From positions 1-50,057 of the forward strand of contig DCHC01000056.1 in NCBI GenBank assembly GCA_002314755.1: a stretch of DNA of 50,057 bases. The letters are read 5' to 3'. A program made the translations under genes and the position numbers. Of the stretch, positions 8,024 through 16,202 are shown in pieces. Each line of letters starts with the position of its first letter. Position 1 is the first letter of the stretch. The notes under the pieces were generated by a model. That model saw nothing but the letters and a program-made list of their open reading frames with translations. It was not told the DNA's origin and made no database searches. This DNA comes from Faecalibacterium sp. UBA1762 (GTDB taxonomy: Bacteria; Bacillota; Clostridia; Oscillospirales; Ruminococcaceae).

Positions 8024-9055
8024 TTATTCTTCTGTAAGTTGCCTCGCGTCAGCTAAGGTGATCAGCAACAGATCCTCTTTTCGTATCTGCTGCAGGGCGG
8101 TCAGCCGCTCTGCCTGATAAACCAGCAGTTTTTCAAAGGTATTGCGCACCCCCCGGGCATTGCCAAAACCTAAAGGGTCCAGTGCAGACCGCTGGGCAAG
8201 ATACTGTCGCAAAAACTCTTTGGCCTCCTGTTCCAACTGATAACAGTTTTTATCACAGTGCATCTGCAAAATATCCACCATTTGGTCGGCGGAATAATCC
8301 TCAAAGAAAAGATACCGGTTAAAACGGGATTCCAAACCCGGATTTGAGTTGATGAAGGCTTGCATCTCCTCCACATAACCGGCCACAATGACGATCAGAT
8401 CGTCCCGATGGTCCTCCATCGCTTTCAGCAGGGTATCGATAGCCTCCTGTCCAAAATCGTTTTCGCCACCGCCCAGCAGCGCATACGCTTCGTCAATAAA
8501 CAGTACGCCGCCCAGGGCTTTTTGTACTGCCTCACCGGTTTTGATGGCGGTCTGCCCTACATAACCGGCTACCAAACCGCTGCGATCCACCTCTACCAGA
8601 TGTCCCTTGCTCAGAATGCCCAGCGCCTTATAGATTCTTGCCATCAGCCGCGCCATCATGGTTTTGCCTGTTCCGGGGTTGCCGGTAAAGACCAGATGCA
8701 GACTGATATCCACACAGGGCAACTGGTTTTGCCTGCGCAGGTTATTGATTGTCACCAGGTTGATCAGATCACAGACCTCTTCCTTTACCTTATCCAGTCC
8801 GATATAGCTGTCCAGTTCTTTCTTCAGCTCCTGAATCGTCTGTGTCGGCTGCTCCGGGTTCGCTTCCGGTTCAGACGGAGAGGACCCGGCAGTGACGGCA
8901 GTACTTTCCTTATCGTTCTGCTCTTTTTGATCGTCGCACGCCATGGAATGCTCCGCGGGCGCTCCCCACAGGTCGGCTCCGATTCCCTGCAGGCTGCGCT
9001 GGGACATGGTGCGGATGATCTCCCACTGTTTTGCAATGATTTCCTCTTTATCCAT
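8024..9055 (-). CDS. AAA+ ATPase of the CbxX/CfxQ-SpoVK family
   Basis: A 343-residue protein with a low-complexity acidic region (about 40-75) before the AAA+ domain. The motifs are Walker A GNPGTGKT (125-132), Walker B LFIDEA (185-190), the sensor segment VIVAGY (222-227) and an arginine-finger region NPGLESRFNR (238-247). The C-terminal lid contains GNARGVRN. SpoVK is a sporulation protein and CbbX a Rubisco activase; both belong to this family. With no Rubisco or CO2-fixation genes here, a remodelling role of the SpoVK kind is the better guess, unproven. It is the last gene of a lipid kinase-DUF218-AAA run and is closed by a strong terminator. Confidence 0.85.
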   Translation of the reverse strand: MDKEEIIAKQWEIIRTMSQRSLQGIGADLWGAPAEHSMACDDQKEQNDKESTAVTAGSSPSEPEANPEQPTQTIQELKKELDSYIGLDKVKEEVCDLINLVTINNLRRQNQLPCVDISLHLVFTGNPGTGKTMMARLMARIYKALGILSKGHLVEVDRSGLVAGYVGQTAIKTGEAVQKALGGVLFIDEAYALLGGGENDFGQEAIDTLLKAMEDHRDDLIVIVAGYVEEMQAFINSNPGLESRFNRYLFFEDYSADQMVDILQMHCDKNCYQLEQEAKEFLRQYLAQRSALDPLGFGNARGVRNTFEKLLVYQAERLTALQQIRKEDLLLITLADARQLTEE

Positions 9056-9082
9056 AACGGTATCCTCATTTCAAGCGACGGT

Positions 9083-9832
9083 TTAAGCCGGAAAAACCCA
9101 ATAATACCAAACCGCAAGTACCTCGCGCAAATAGCAGGGTAAAAATGCAGTGGGGCTGATACCGGCGGCCACACAACTGGCCTGTATTCCCTCTCTTCGG
9201 GCGATTAGGGCGGCTCGGTAGCAGTGAAAACGGTTGGTGACAACTACCACATGATCTACCTTTTCAAAGCCGTTTTGCTGCAGCATCCGGCGAGAAAATA
9301 CAAAGTTTTCCAGGGTGGAGGTGGAGGCGGTCTCTGCTAAAATACGTTCCGCCGAAATACCCTTCTGCACCAGATATCTTTTCATGGCGACCGCCTCCGG
9401 GATATCCTCTCCACGGCCCTGTCCGCCCGTAACCACCACCTGCACTTCCGGATACTGCAGACAGTACTGATAAGCGGCATCCAGCCGGTATCTCAGAGTG
9501 CTGCTGACGGTCTCGCCTTTCAGACCCCCGCCCAGAACGATAAGAACCTGCTCCTTCCCGGTGGGCTTTGTCACACCGGTCAGACTGCCGATGAAAAGCG
9601 CAGTACACAGAAAGACAGAGCACCCTGCAAGTAGCAGGATGCCCACGGCCCTGCCCCAGCCTGTATGCAGTACCCGGCATAAAACCGGATAAAAAACAGT
9701 GATTCCGAGCAGCACAAGGCTGATCAGATATAGCATAACCAGCCCCACCGTCAGATTGGACTGCAGGGTATAAAATACGGTGTATGCCGTAAATGCAGCC
9801 GCGAATATGCCAACAATCCAACGCAACATCAT
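9083..9832 (-). CDS. DUF218 membrane protein, YdcF/SanA/ElyC type
   Basis: A 249-residue protein with three N-terminal hydrophobic helices (about residues 3-25, 30-50 and 58-85). The DUF218 domain follows, opening with the hallmark VLGGGL and continuing through VVVTGGQG and VVVTNRFHCYRA. Members such as ElyC and SanA influence cell-envelope integrity and peptidoglycan or lipid-carrier metabolism; the reaction here is unknown. The start is set at the ATG at 9832, four bases after the stop of the upstream lipid kinase and behind a GGGG ribosome-binding site inside that gene's last codons. This points to translational coupling. A longer reading from 9973 would overlap the kinase and has no family similarity. 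Confidence 0.85.
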   Translation of the reverse strand: MMLRWIVGIFAAAFTAYTVFYTLQSNLTVGLVMLYLISLVLLGITVFYPVLCRVLHTGWGRAVGILLLAGCSVFLCTALFIGSLTGVTKPTGKEQVLIVLGGGLKGETVSSTLRYRLDAAYQYCLQYPEVQVVVTGGQGRGEDIPEAVAMKRYLVQKGISAERILAETASTSTLENFVFSRRMLQQNGFEKVDHVVVVTNRFHCYRAALIARREGIQASCVAAGISPTAFLPCYLREVLAVWYYWVFPA

Positions 9833-9836
9833 GATA

Positions 9837-10766
9837 TTACGCCCCACATACCGTTTTGGGTAGAATAAAGCGCACGGCCGACGGCAGAATACGAACCAGC
9901 AAATCGTGCTCGTGACCGATCTCGCCGTCGACTGTATAGTAAAATTTTCGGTCACAGTGCAGGGTGATCTCACTGGCGGTACAGGCGGTCATAACATTTT
10001 GATATTCCGGAACGATGCAGCCGTTCTGATCAAAATGCGTACCCGCCTTATACTTTTTCAGAGCATCCAGCAGCTTATAAAACGGCAGCTTGCGCACCAT
10101 GACCACGCTCAATAGCCCGTCATCCAGCTGCGCGCCGGGCAGACATTTATATCCGCCGCCGTAAAACCGGCCATTTCCGAAAGCGGTCAGGATAAAATCA
10201 TCCTCTATCTTTTTGCCGTCAATCGTAATCTTCATACGGTACCACAGTTTGCCGAAAAGACATTTCAGCGCCGCGATATCATAGGCTATGCCGCCGCTGC
10301 AAAACGGCAGCTTACGAACCTTTAACGCCTGATAGGCCACCTTACCGTCCAGACCGGCAGCACAGATGCTTGCCACTACCCTGCCGTTCGCCTCGATCAG
10401 ATCGATGGTTTTGGAATCACCCAGAACCATGGCCTCCAAATTGCGAAACTCTTCTGCGGTGCCGAAATTGCGGATCATATCGTTGCCGCTGCCGCAGGGA
10501 ATATGACCGACCTCGGCATGGGCACAACCGTAGGCGCCGCTCAAAACCTCATTTAAGGTACCGTCTCCCCCGCAGGCATATAAACGCACCGCCTCGCCGG
10601 TTTTGACAATCTCTTTTACCAGCTGCTCCGCGTGCCGCGGAAAACGAGTCAGATATACCTCGATATCCAGTTTCAGCCTGTCCTTCAGCTTTGCAAGCTC
10701 GGCCTTTAATTCCTCCGATGCATTTTTTTTACCGGCAATGGGATTTATGATAAAAACATGTTTCAC
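9837..10766 (-). CDS. YegS/DgkB-type lipid (diacylglycerol) kinase
   Basis: A 309-residue cytosolic or peripheral lipid kinase, normal for the family. The N-terminal nucleotide-binding domain has NPIAGKK (8-14) and the signature CGGDGTLNEV (about 65-74), then GSGNDM. The C-terminal beta-sandwich domain has FGNGRFYGGGYKCLPGAQLDDG. Such enzymes phosphorylate diacylglycerol or related lipids and return lipid turnover products to phospholipid synthesis. It heads a minus-strand run with the DUF218 and AAA genes. It diverges from a second lipid kinase at 10997 across a 230-base AT-rich gap, so the genome carries two paralogues here. Confidence 0.9.
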   Translation of the reverse strand: MKHVFIINPIAGKKNASEELKAELAKLKDRLKLDIEVYLTRFPRHAEQLVKEIVKTGEAVRLYACGGDGTLNEVLSGAYGCAHAEVGHIPCGSGNDMIRNFGTAEEFRNLEAMVLGDSKTIDLIEANGRVVASICAAGLDGKVAYQALKVRKLPFCSGGIAYDIAALKCLFGKLWYRMKITIDGKKIEDDFILTAFGNGRFYGGGYKCLPGAQLDDGLLSVVMVRKLPFYKLLDALKKYKAGTHFDQNGCIVPEYQNVMTACTASEITLHCDRKFYYTVDGEIGHEHDLLVRILPSAVRFILPKTVCGA

Positions 10767-10928
10767 TGTTTCGCTCCCCGACTGTAATTGGCAGTCTTTT
10801 AAGTACTGTTAATTAATTTAGTTTATCGGATTTTCGCAAAAATGGCAAGTGTTTTTTGCAACTAATCGGTAAAACATTTTGCCTTTTTGCATAATAAAGG
10901 AAATTAACATTCCGTTCATAAATTTTCT

Positions 10929-10957
10929 TTGCTTCATACAAACAAAAGCAGTATAAT
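10929..10957 (+). promoter_or_regulatory. Promoter of the second lipid kinase-Nudix pair
   Basis: TTGCTT (10929-10934), a 17-base spacer and TATAAT (10952-10957), about 40 bases before the ATG at 10997, in an AT-rich gap between the two divergent lipid kinases. Confidence 0.65.
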
Positions 10958-10996
10958 AAAAATAAAATAAAAGATTTCGCAGAAGAAGGAATGGTC

Positions 10997-11977
10997 ATGA
11001 GTATGAAAAAAAGAATGCTGTTTGCCTTTAACCCTAAAGCCGGACGGTCAGTGATCAAAGAGTACTTACTGGAAATTGTGGAGACCTTTGTGGCCGCGGA
11101 TTATGATGTGACCATCCGCACCACCCAGTATGCAGGTGAACTGCCCAATATTATCAAGGAACAGGCCCCCGGGTTTGATTTGCTGGTCACCAGCGGCGGC
11201 GATGGCACCCTGAACGAAACGGTAAACGGACTGATGGAAAACAACCTTTCCATCCCCTTTGGCTTTATTCCTGCCGGTACGGTGAATGATTTTGCCACCA
11301 CCCTGCGTCTGTCTAAAAATATGCCCCAGGCGGCCAGAGATATTGTAAACGGCGTGGTTTTTCCCTGTGATGCTTGTGTTTTTCAAGATCGTTATTTTTC
11401 CTATGTGGCGGCGTTTGGCTCCTTTACCGAGGTTTCTTACGAGACCCCGCAGGCCTACAAAAATCTGTTGGGTAAGGTTGCCTATGCCTTGGATGCCATC
11501 GGTCGGGTACCCAGCATTCGTTCTCACCGGATGCGGCTGGAGTTTGACGGCCAGGTCATCGAGGACGATTATCTGTTCGGTATGGTGTCCAACTCCATCT
11601 CGGTAGGCGGTATGCCGCTGAACTCTAACCGGGAGGTTTGGATGAACGATGGCATATTAGAGGTGATGCTGATTAAAAAGCCCACCCTGCCGTTTAATAT
11701 CAGGGACGCTGCCGACAGCATTCGTACGTTGGAGATCAACTCCCCCTTTCTCACTACCTTTAAGGTGAAAGAGGTTACCGTCACCAATCTGGACGAAGAG
11801 GATGTACCGTGGGCACTGGACGGCGAATACGGCGGTTGTGACCGGGTTGTAAAGGTGGGGGTTCGTAAGCAGGCGTTGAATATCATGGTTTCCAGACAGC
11901 CGGATGTGGCTGTGCCCCAGCAGTGGTTGGATATCACTACTGACGCGGATGACACGGAAAAAGGTGTTCAGGAATGA
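10997..11977 (+). CDS. YegS/DgkB-type lipid (diacylglycerol) kinase, second copy
   Basis: A 326-residue lipid kinase with NPKAGRS near the N-terminus, the catalytic signature SGGDGTLNETVNG, PAGTVNDFA in the nucleotide-binding lobe, and a C-terminal beta-rich domain ending in WALDGEYGG. It is clearly diverged from its neighbour at 9837 but has the same fold and likely reaction (ATP-dependent phosphorylation of diacylglycerol-like lipids). Three in-frame ATGs are close together; I choose 10997 because GAAGGA lies 6 bases before it, whereas it abuts the ATG at 10991. The stop overlaps the start of the Nudix gene by four bases (ATGA), so the two are translationally coupled. Confidence 0.9.
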   Translation: MSMKKRMLFAFNPKAGRSVIKEYLLEIVETFVAADYDVTIRTTQYAGELPNIIKEQAPGFDLLVTSGGDGTLNETVNGLMENNLSIPFGFIPAGTVNDFATTLRLSKNMPQAARDIVNGVVFPCDACVFQDRYFSYVAAFGSFTEVSYETPQAYKNLLGKVAYALDAIGRVPSIRSHRMRLEFDGQVIEDDYLFGMVSNSISVGGMPLNSNREVWMNDGILEVMLIKKPTLPFNIRDAADSIRTLEINSPFLTTFKVKEVTVTNLDEEDVPWALDGEYGGCDRVVKVGVRKQALNIMVSRQPDVAVPQQWLDITTDADDTEKGVQE

Positions 11978-12543
11978 ATTACATTCAGGATGTGAAAGCT
12001 TTTGTCCCCAGCAATGAGCGGCAGCAGATTGAAAAACAAACCGTTTTAAAATGGATCGCCACCTTTCCGGATAATATTCTGACCCGGGACAATGCTTTTG
12101 CCCATATGACCGCCTCCGCCATGATCTTTGACCAAAGCCGCCGGAACCTGTTGATGGTATACCACAAAATTTTTGACTCATGGGCGTGGTGTGGCGGTCA
12201 TGCAGACGGAGAACAGGATCTGATTGCTACGGCCATGCGGGAGGCAGAGGAAGAGACCGGTATTACCGGACTTATGCCGCTTTGCGGCATTCCGACAGGA
12301 TTGGATATTCTGCCGGTCAAGGGTCATACAAAACGGGGGCAGTGGGTCGCACCTCATCTGCACCTGTCGCTCTGCTACTCTTTTATCGGGGATATGTCCG
12401 CACCGCTGCGGATCAAAGAGGATGAAAACACCGGTGTACGATGGATTCCTATCGATCGCTTAGAGCAATATGTTACCGAACCGTATATGTTGCCTGTCTA
12501 TCGGCAGATTGTTCAAACCAGTTTGACAATCAAACTGGAATAG
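11974..12543 (+). CDS. Nudix hydrolase
   Basis: A 189-residue hydrolase of nucleoside diphosphates linked to another moiety. The Nudix box occupies about residues 73-96: GGHADGEQ then REAEEETG, matching G-x5-E-x7-REU-x-EE-x-GU except that the first glutamate position is Q. An N-terminal segment of about 45 residues precedes the domain. The substrate cannot be told from sequence; the IPP-isomerase-like Nudix subfamily and housecleaning enzymes are both possible. It overlaps the preceding lipid kinase by four bases and is the last gene of the pair before a bidirectional terminator. Confidence 0.88.
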   Translation: MNYIQDVKAFVPSNERQQIEKQTVLKWIATFPDNILTRDNAFAHMTASAMIFDQSRRNLLMVYHKIFDSWAWCGGHADGEQDLIATAMREAEEETGITGLMPLCGIPTGLDILPVKGHTKRGQWVAPHLHLSLCYSFIGDMSAPLRIKEDENTGVRWIPIDRLEQYVTEPYMLPVYRQIVQTSLTIKLE

Positions 12544-12560
12544 CGGTAATTTTCCGGAAT

Positions 12561-12609
12561 AAAAAAACGTCGCAAGGAAAGACAACCCTTTCCTCGCGAC
12601 GGTTTTTTA
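12561..12609. terminator. Bidirectional terminator between the convergent Nudix and GNAT genes
   Basis: Stem of CGTCGC plus AGGAAA (12568-12580) with the complementary TTTCCT plus GCGACG (12589-12601), one A-C mismatch, loop of 8. Seven A residues lie to the left (12561-12567) and six T to the right (12603-12608), so it works in both directions. The TAA of the GNAT gene lies inside the T-run. Confidence 0.9.
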
Positions 12610-13407
12610 TTCGTTCATTTTATCTACAAAGGACTGGGGTTTGACGGTCAGCTCCACCCAGGCGGGCATAAAGCCGCTTTTCAAGGCGTTTTTTGCCGAG
12701 GGTATGTTGGACCACGCACAACAGTAAAAGGGCAGCTTGCCCCTGCGGAGAATCTCCAGCGCCAGCCGGGAGGTCAGTGCCGAGGCGATACCCTGTCGGC
12801 GATAGGCAGGCAGAACATCCACTCCGATCTGCCACATGGTATCACAGTCCGCGGAACAAGCGGCAAGTGCAATAAGCTTTTGCCCGTCATACGCGCCGAT
12901 GCCCAGAATATCCAGCTCTTTTCTGCTCTTGCACAGGGCGTTGGACCATTCCGGCAGATATAGCCCGGCAAAATCCTCTTTTGTGAGTATTTTGGTGCGA
13001 TACCTGCAGGGCAGCCGTCTCAGCTTAGTTGCATCCGGCAGCCAGTATTCCGCCATAAAACAGCTGCGCAGATCGTAAACCCGCAGCATGGCGTCCAAAT
13101 GATGGATGCCGGGCGCTTCAAAGCAATGATAAAATTCGAATTTTTCCAGAAAACTGTGCACCCGTTCCCGGTAGGTTGGCTGCACGCTTGCCACAACGTT
13201 GTTGCCGTATGAGACCAAATTGCAGGGCATGGGCTGGGTATAGTATTTTCTGGCGCTCTCTGACTGCAGGGCGTCCGTGATTATCCCGTATTCCTTGTCA
13301 AAATCCTCCGGTCTGCAGTTCATCTCCCTGGCGGATTGCTGCCGGGCGATCTGCGTAAAACGGGCGTTCATCTCCCTTGCTTTCCTTTTGCTGACATACC
13401 GTTTCAA
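12607..13407 (-). CDS. GNAT-family N-acetyltransferase
   Basis: A 266-residue protein whose C-terminal half is a GNAT domain. The acetyl-CoA-binding motif A is visible in VLPAYRRQGIASALT (about 200-214), preceded by a beta strand with LIALAACSAD. The N-terminal half, with basic residues at the very start, has no domain I recognise. The substrate is unknown. The apparent start is TTG at 13407, with GAGGAAA five bases upstream. It begins about 20 bases after the UvrA-TrmO stop, so it is probably the last gene of that unit. Confidence 0.8.
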   Translation of the reverse strand: MKRYVSKRKAREMNARFTQIARQQSAREMNCRPEDFDKEYGIITDALQSESARKYYTQPMPCNLVSYGNNVVASVQPTYRERVHSFLEKFEFYHCFEAPGIHHLDAMLRVYDLRSCFMAEYWLPDATKLRRLPCRYRTKILTKEDFAGLYLPEWSNALCKSRKELDILGIGAYDGQKLIALAACSADCDTMWQIGVDVLPAYRRQGIASALTSRLALEILRRGKLPFYCCAWSNIPSAKNALKSGFMPAWVELTVKPQSFVDKMNE

Positions 13408-13427
13408 ATGCGTTTCCTCATTTCAGT

Positions 13428-16202
13428 TTATTCAAAATTGAATTCTTTTTCCCAGTCAAAGGCTTCACTTTTTTCGTAGCTGTCCGGCCAGTGGCTGCAC
13501 CAAGCCGGGGTGGCAGCGGTTTCTATTCTGTCCAGACTGGGGGTGTAGGGCTTGATATCCAGTATGGGGGTTCCGGTCAGGGCGTCCAAATAGGCCAGAC
13601 GGATGACACCTGCCTCGTAATCTATCCCGAGCACCTGCGCCGGGGTAATGGCAATGGGATTGGGGCGCTGGGGCGAACGGGTGGCAAAGCTGCCCATTTT
13701 TTCCGGGCCGTGGGTATAGGGCTTATCGCTGCACAGCACACTGCGGTCATGAGTGTTATCACATCCGTCAAACCACCAGATGACCTGTAGATGGGTAAAG
13801 CCTTGCAGCCCCTGCAGGCCGGAAAGATATTGCTTATCCAAAACGATGCGATATTCTCCCTGCTCGCATTCCGCTCTGCCGATGGGGTTTAGCCGGTAAC
13901 CGGACATATCCTGCTCCTTTTCCGCGGTCGGCAGGCTGACCAGCTGCCGGATTTCCTCCGGGGTCAGCATTTGACCGCTTTCCGATATCCGCAGGCACCG
14001 TGCGGTGACCGTATCCGCTTCCAGCATCTGCCGGGGGGTACCCTCAAAGACGATCTCGCCGCCGTTTTTACCGCCGTCCGGGCCTACATCAATAATATAG
14101 TCGCACTGTTTGATCATTTCCAAGCTATGTTCAATCACGATTACACTGTTGCCCTTTTGCACCAGCTTACGGAATAAGGCGACCAGCTTATCCATATCAG
14201 AAGGGTGCAAACCGGTGGTGGGCTCATCCAATAAATAGATGCTGCCCTTTTTGGAAAGACTTTCTGCCAGCTTGATGCGCTGCCTTTCACCGCCGGAAAG
14301 GGTGGAAAGCGGCTGCCCAAGGGTGAGATAACCCAGCCCCACCTCAATCATCGCCTGCAGCTTTTTGCGTATTTTGGTGTTGTTAAAAAAGGCAATAGCC
14401 TCCTTTGCCGTCAGGGAAAGCAGCTGGGTGATATCCTTTTGTCGGTACAGATAGGAAAGCGCTTTTGCGGAATACCGTCTGCCGCAGCACCCCTCGCAGG
14501 TGGTGACAATGGGATCCATAAAGGCAAGCTCGGTGACAATCTCCCCTTTTCCTTTACAGATCGGACAGGCCCCCAGAGAGTTAAAGCTGAAATACCCCTC
14601 ATCCACCCCGTTTGCTTTGGCAAATTCTTTACGGATCTCATCCATGAAGCCCAAAAAAGATGCCGGGGTGGAGCGGTTGGTGGCCGTGATGGGCTTTTGA
14701 TCTACCGGAATGACTCTATCCGGATAAAGGGAGGCAAATACCTGCATCAAAGAGCTTTTTCCGCTGCCTGCCACACCGGTTACGGCGCAGATGCAGCCCA
14801 GCGGAATACGGGCGCTGCAGCCCTTCAGGTTGTGCAGGGTGGCTTGATGTATGGGCAAAAAAAGGGTTGGCTGCGGTTGCACGGCGGGGATACGCTTTTT
14901 GCCGGAAAGGGCTTTTCCGGTTTTGGTACCGGAAATAAGCAGCTGGGCATAGCTGCCTTGAAAAACAATCTCGCCCCCCTCGGCGCCCGCCAGTGGGCCC
15001 ACATCAATCACCTCATCGGCAATGGCAATGACATCCTCGTCATGCTCCACCACCAGCACGGTATTGCCCCGGTCACGCAGTTGTTGCAGCAGGGCGTTCA
15101 TCCGGTAGACATCCCGCGGGTGCATACCGGTGGAGGGTTCGTCAAAGATGTACAGCATATCCGACAAACTGGAGCCTAAATACCGCACCAGCTTGACCCG
15201 TTGGGCTTCGCCGCCGGATAGGGTCTGGGTCGGCCGGGCAAGGTTCAAGTAGCCCAGCCCGATATCAATCATCCGTTGCACCGCTTTTTGCAGGGAATCC
15301 ACCAGGAGCTGCACGCTTGGCTGGCGCAGCTGATCTAAAAAGAAAGCAAGATCGGTCATCTCCAGCTCGCACAGGTCTGCTATGGAGCAGCCGTTGATCC
15401 AGCAGGACAGCGCTATGCGGTTCAGCCGCTTGCCGCCGCAAAGGGGGCAGATTTTTTGGGTGATGATTTTCTCGCCCTGATCGCCGTGGATACGGCTTTC
15501 CTCCCGGTTAAGATACCGTTTGCGGTACAGGTTATACAGGCCGATGATTTTGGGGTTTGTGGGTGCAGCGCCGGGTTTGGCGGCACCGTAATACAAAAGA
15601 TTACGCTCCGTCTCGGAATAATCCGCCAGCCTTTTATCCGGATCAAAATATCCGCAGCCGGTGTACTGTTTCCAGTACCAAGAGCCTACCCGCAGCATGG
15701 AATCCTGTATCGCCCCCTGATTCAGCGATTTTTCCGGGTCGATGATCCCGCTTAGATCCAGATCTGTCACAAGGCCCAGCCCCGCACACTGCTGGCACAT
15801 ACCTGCCGGATCATTAAAGGAAAAGAAAGATGCCGTACCCGCGTAGGGCTGGCCGATACGGGAAAAGAGCAGACGCAGGCCGGAATAGATCTCTGAGGAG
15901 GTACCCACCGTGGAGCGGGCGTTTGCTCCAAGCGGGGTTTGATCCACTACTACAGCGGGGGAAAGATTTTCCATCAAATCGCAGGCAGGCTTTGTATATT
16001 TGGGCAGTCTTGAACGTACAAACGCCGGGTAGGTGTCATTCATCTGTCGGGCGGCCTCCGCAGCCACCGTATCAAACACGATGCTGGATTTTCCCGAACC
16101 GGAAACCCCGGTAAATACCACGATCTTATGTTTGGGAATATGTAATGTTATGTTATTTAGGTTGTTTTGCCGTAGACCGGATAACAGAATATAGTCATTC
16201 AT
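13428..16202 (-). CDS. UvrA-like (UvrA2 class) ABC ATPase fused to a C-terminal TrmO/TsaA domain
   Basis: A 924-residue two-part protein. Residues 1-about 755 are a UvrA-type ABC ATPase. The first half has Walker A GVSGSGKSS, signature LSGGEAQRVKL and Walker B IFDEPSTGMHP. The second half has GVAGSGKSS, a zinc-finger-like set (CPICKGKGEI, CEGCCGRR), LSGGERQRIKL and LLDEPTTGLHP. It is shorter than canonical UvrA (about 940 alone), as in UvrA2 proteins that lack the UvrB-binding domain and are linked to drug or damage tolerance. Residues 766-924 are a TrmO/TsaA domain with GFTHLQVIWWF and the hallmark ATRSPQRPNPIA; TrmO methylates t6A37 of tRNA with S-adenosylmethionine. The junction contains a strong internal ribosome-binding site. 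The start overlaps the end of a decayed alkD-like gene. The role of the fusion is unknown. Confidence 0.88.
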   Translation of the reverse strand: MNDYILLSGLRQNNLNNITLHIPKHKIVVFTGVSGSGKSSIVFDTVAAEAARQMNDTYPAFVRSRLPKYTKPACDLMENLSPAVVVDQTPLGANARSTVGTSSEIYSGLRLLFSRIGQPYAGTASFFSFNDPAGMCQQCAGLGLVTDLDLSGIIDPEKSLNQGAIQDSMLRVGSWYWKQYTGCGYFDPDKRLADYSETERNLLYYGAAKPGAAPTNPKIIGLYNLYRKRYLNREESRIHGDQGEKIITQKICPLCGGKRLNRIALSCWINGCSIADLCELEMTDLAFFLDQLRQPSVQLLVDSLQKAVQRMIDIGLGYLNLARPTQTLSGGEAQRVKLVRYLGSSLSDMLYIFDEPSTGMHPRDVYRMNALLQQLRDRGNTVLVVEHDEDVIAIADEVIDVGPLAGAEGGEIVFQGSYAQLLISGTKTGKALSGKKRIPAVQPQPTLFLPIHQATLHNLKGCSARIPLGCICAVTGVAGSGKSSLMQVFASLYPDRVIPVDQKPITATNRSTPASFLGFMDEIRKEFAKANGVDEGYFSFNSLGACPICKGKGEIVTELAFMDPIVTTCEGCCGRRYSAKALSYLYRQKDITQLLSLTAKEAIAFFNNTKIRKKLQAMIEVGLGYLTLGQPLSTLSGGERQRIKLAESLSKKGSIYLLDEPTTGLHPSDMDKLVALFRKLVQKGNSVIVIEHSLEMIKQCDYIIDVGPDGGKNGGEIVFEGTPRQMLEADTVTARCLRISESGQMLTPEEIRQLVSLPTAEKEQDMSGYRLNPIGRAECEQGEYRIVLDKQYLSGLQGLQGFTHLQVIWWFDGCDNTHDRSVLCSDKPYTHGPEKMGSFATRSPQRPNPIAITPAQVLGIDYEAGVIRLAYLDALTGTPILDIKPYTPSLDRIETAATPAWCSHWPDSYEKSEAFDWEKEFNFE
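13905..13919 (-). promoter_or_regulatory. Internal ribosome-binding site before the TrmO domain
   Basis: Inside the fusion gene, AAGGAG (13914-13919) is followed after 6 bases by an in-frame ATG (13905-13907) that is exactly the first residue of the TrmO domain (MSGYRLNPIG). This is an ideal start site. It may yield a free 159-residue TrmO protein in addition to the fusion, or it may be the remnant of two once-separate genes. Confidence 0.6.

Noticed and set aside
8024..9055. CbbX-type Rubisco activase
   Set aside because: Same family, but no Rubisco or carbon-fixation genes are in the window; SpoVK-type naming is safer.
10813..11058. AT-rich minus-strand frame between the two lipid kinases
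   Set aside because: Low-complexity translation over a promoter region, runs into the start of the second lipid kinase, no ribosome-binding site.
14439..15179. Plus-strand open frame of 246 codons opposite the UvrA-like gene
   Set aside because: Antisense shadow with no ribosome-binding site and no recognisable motif.
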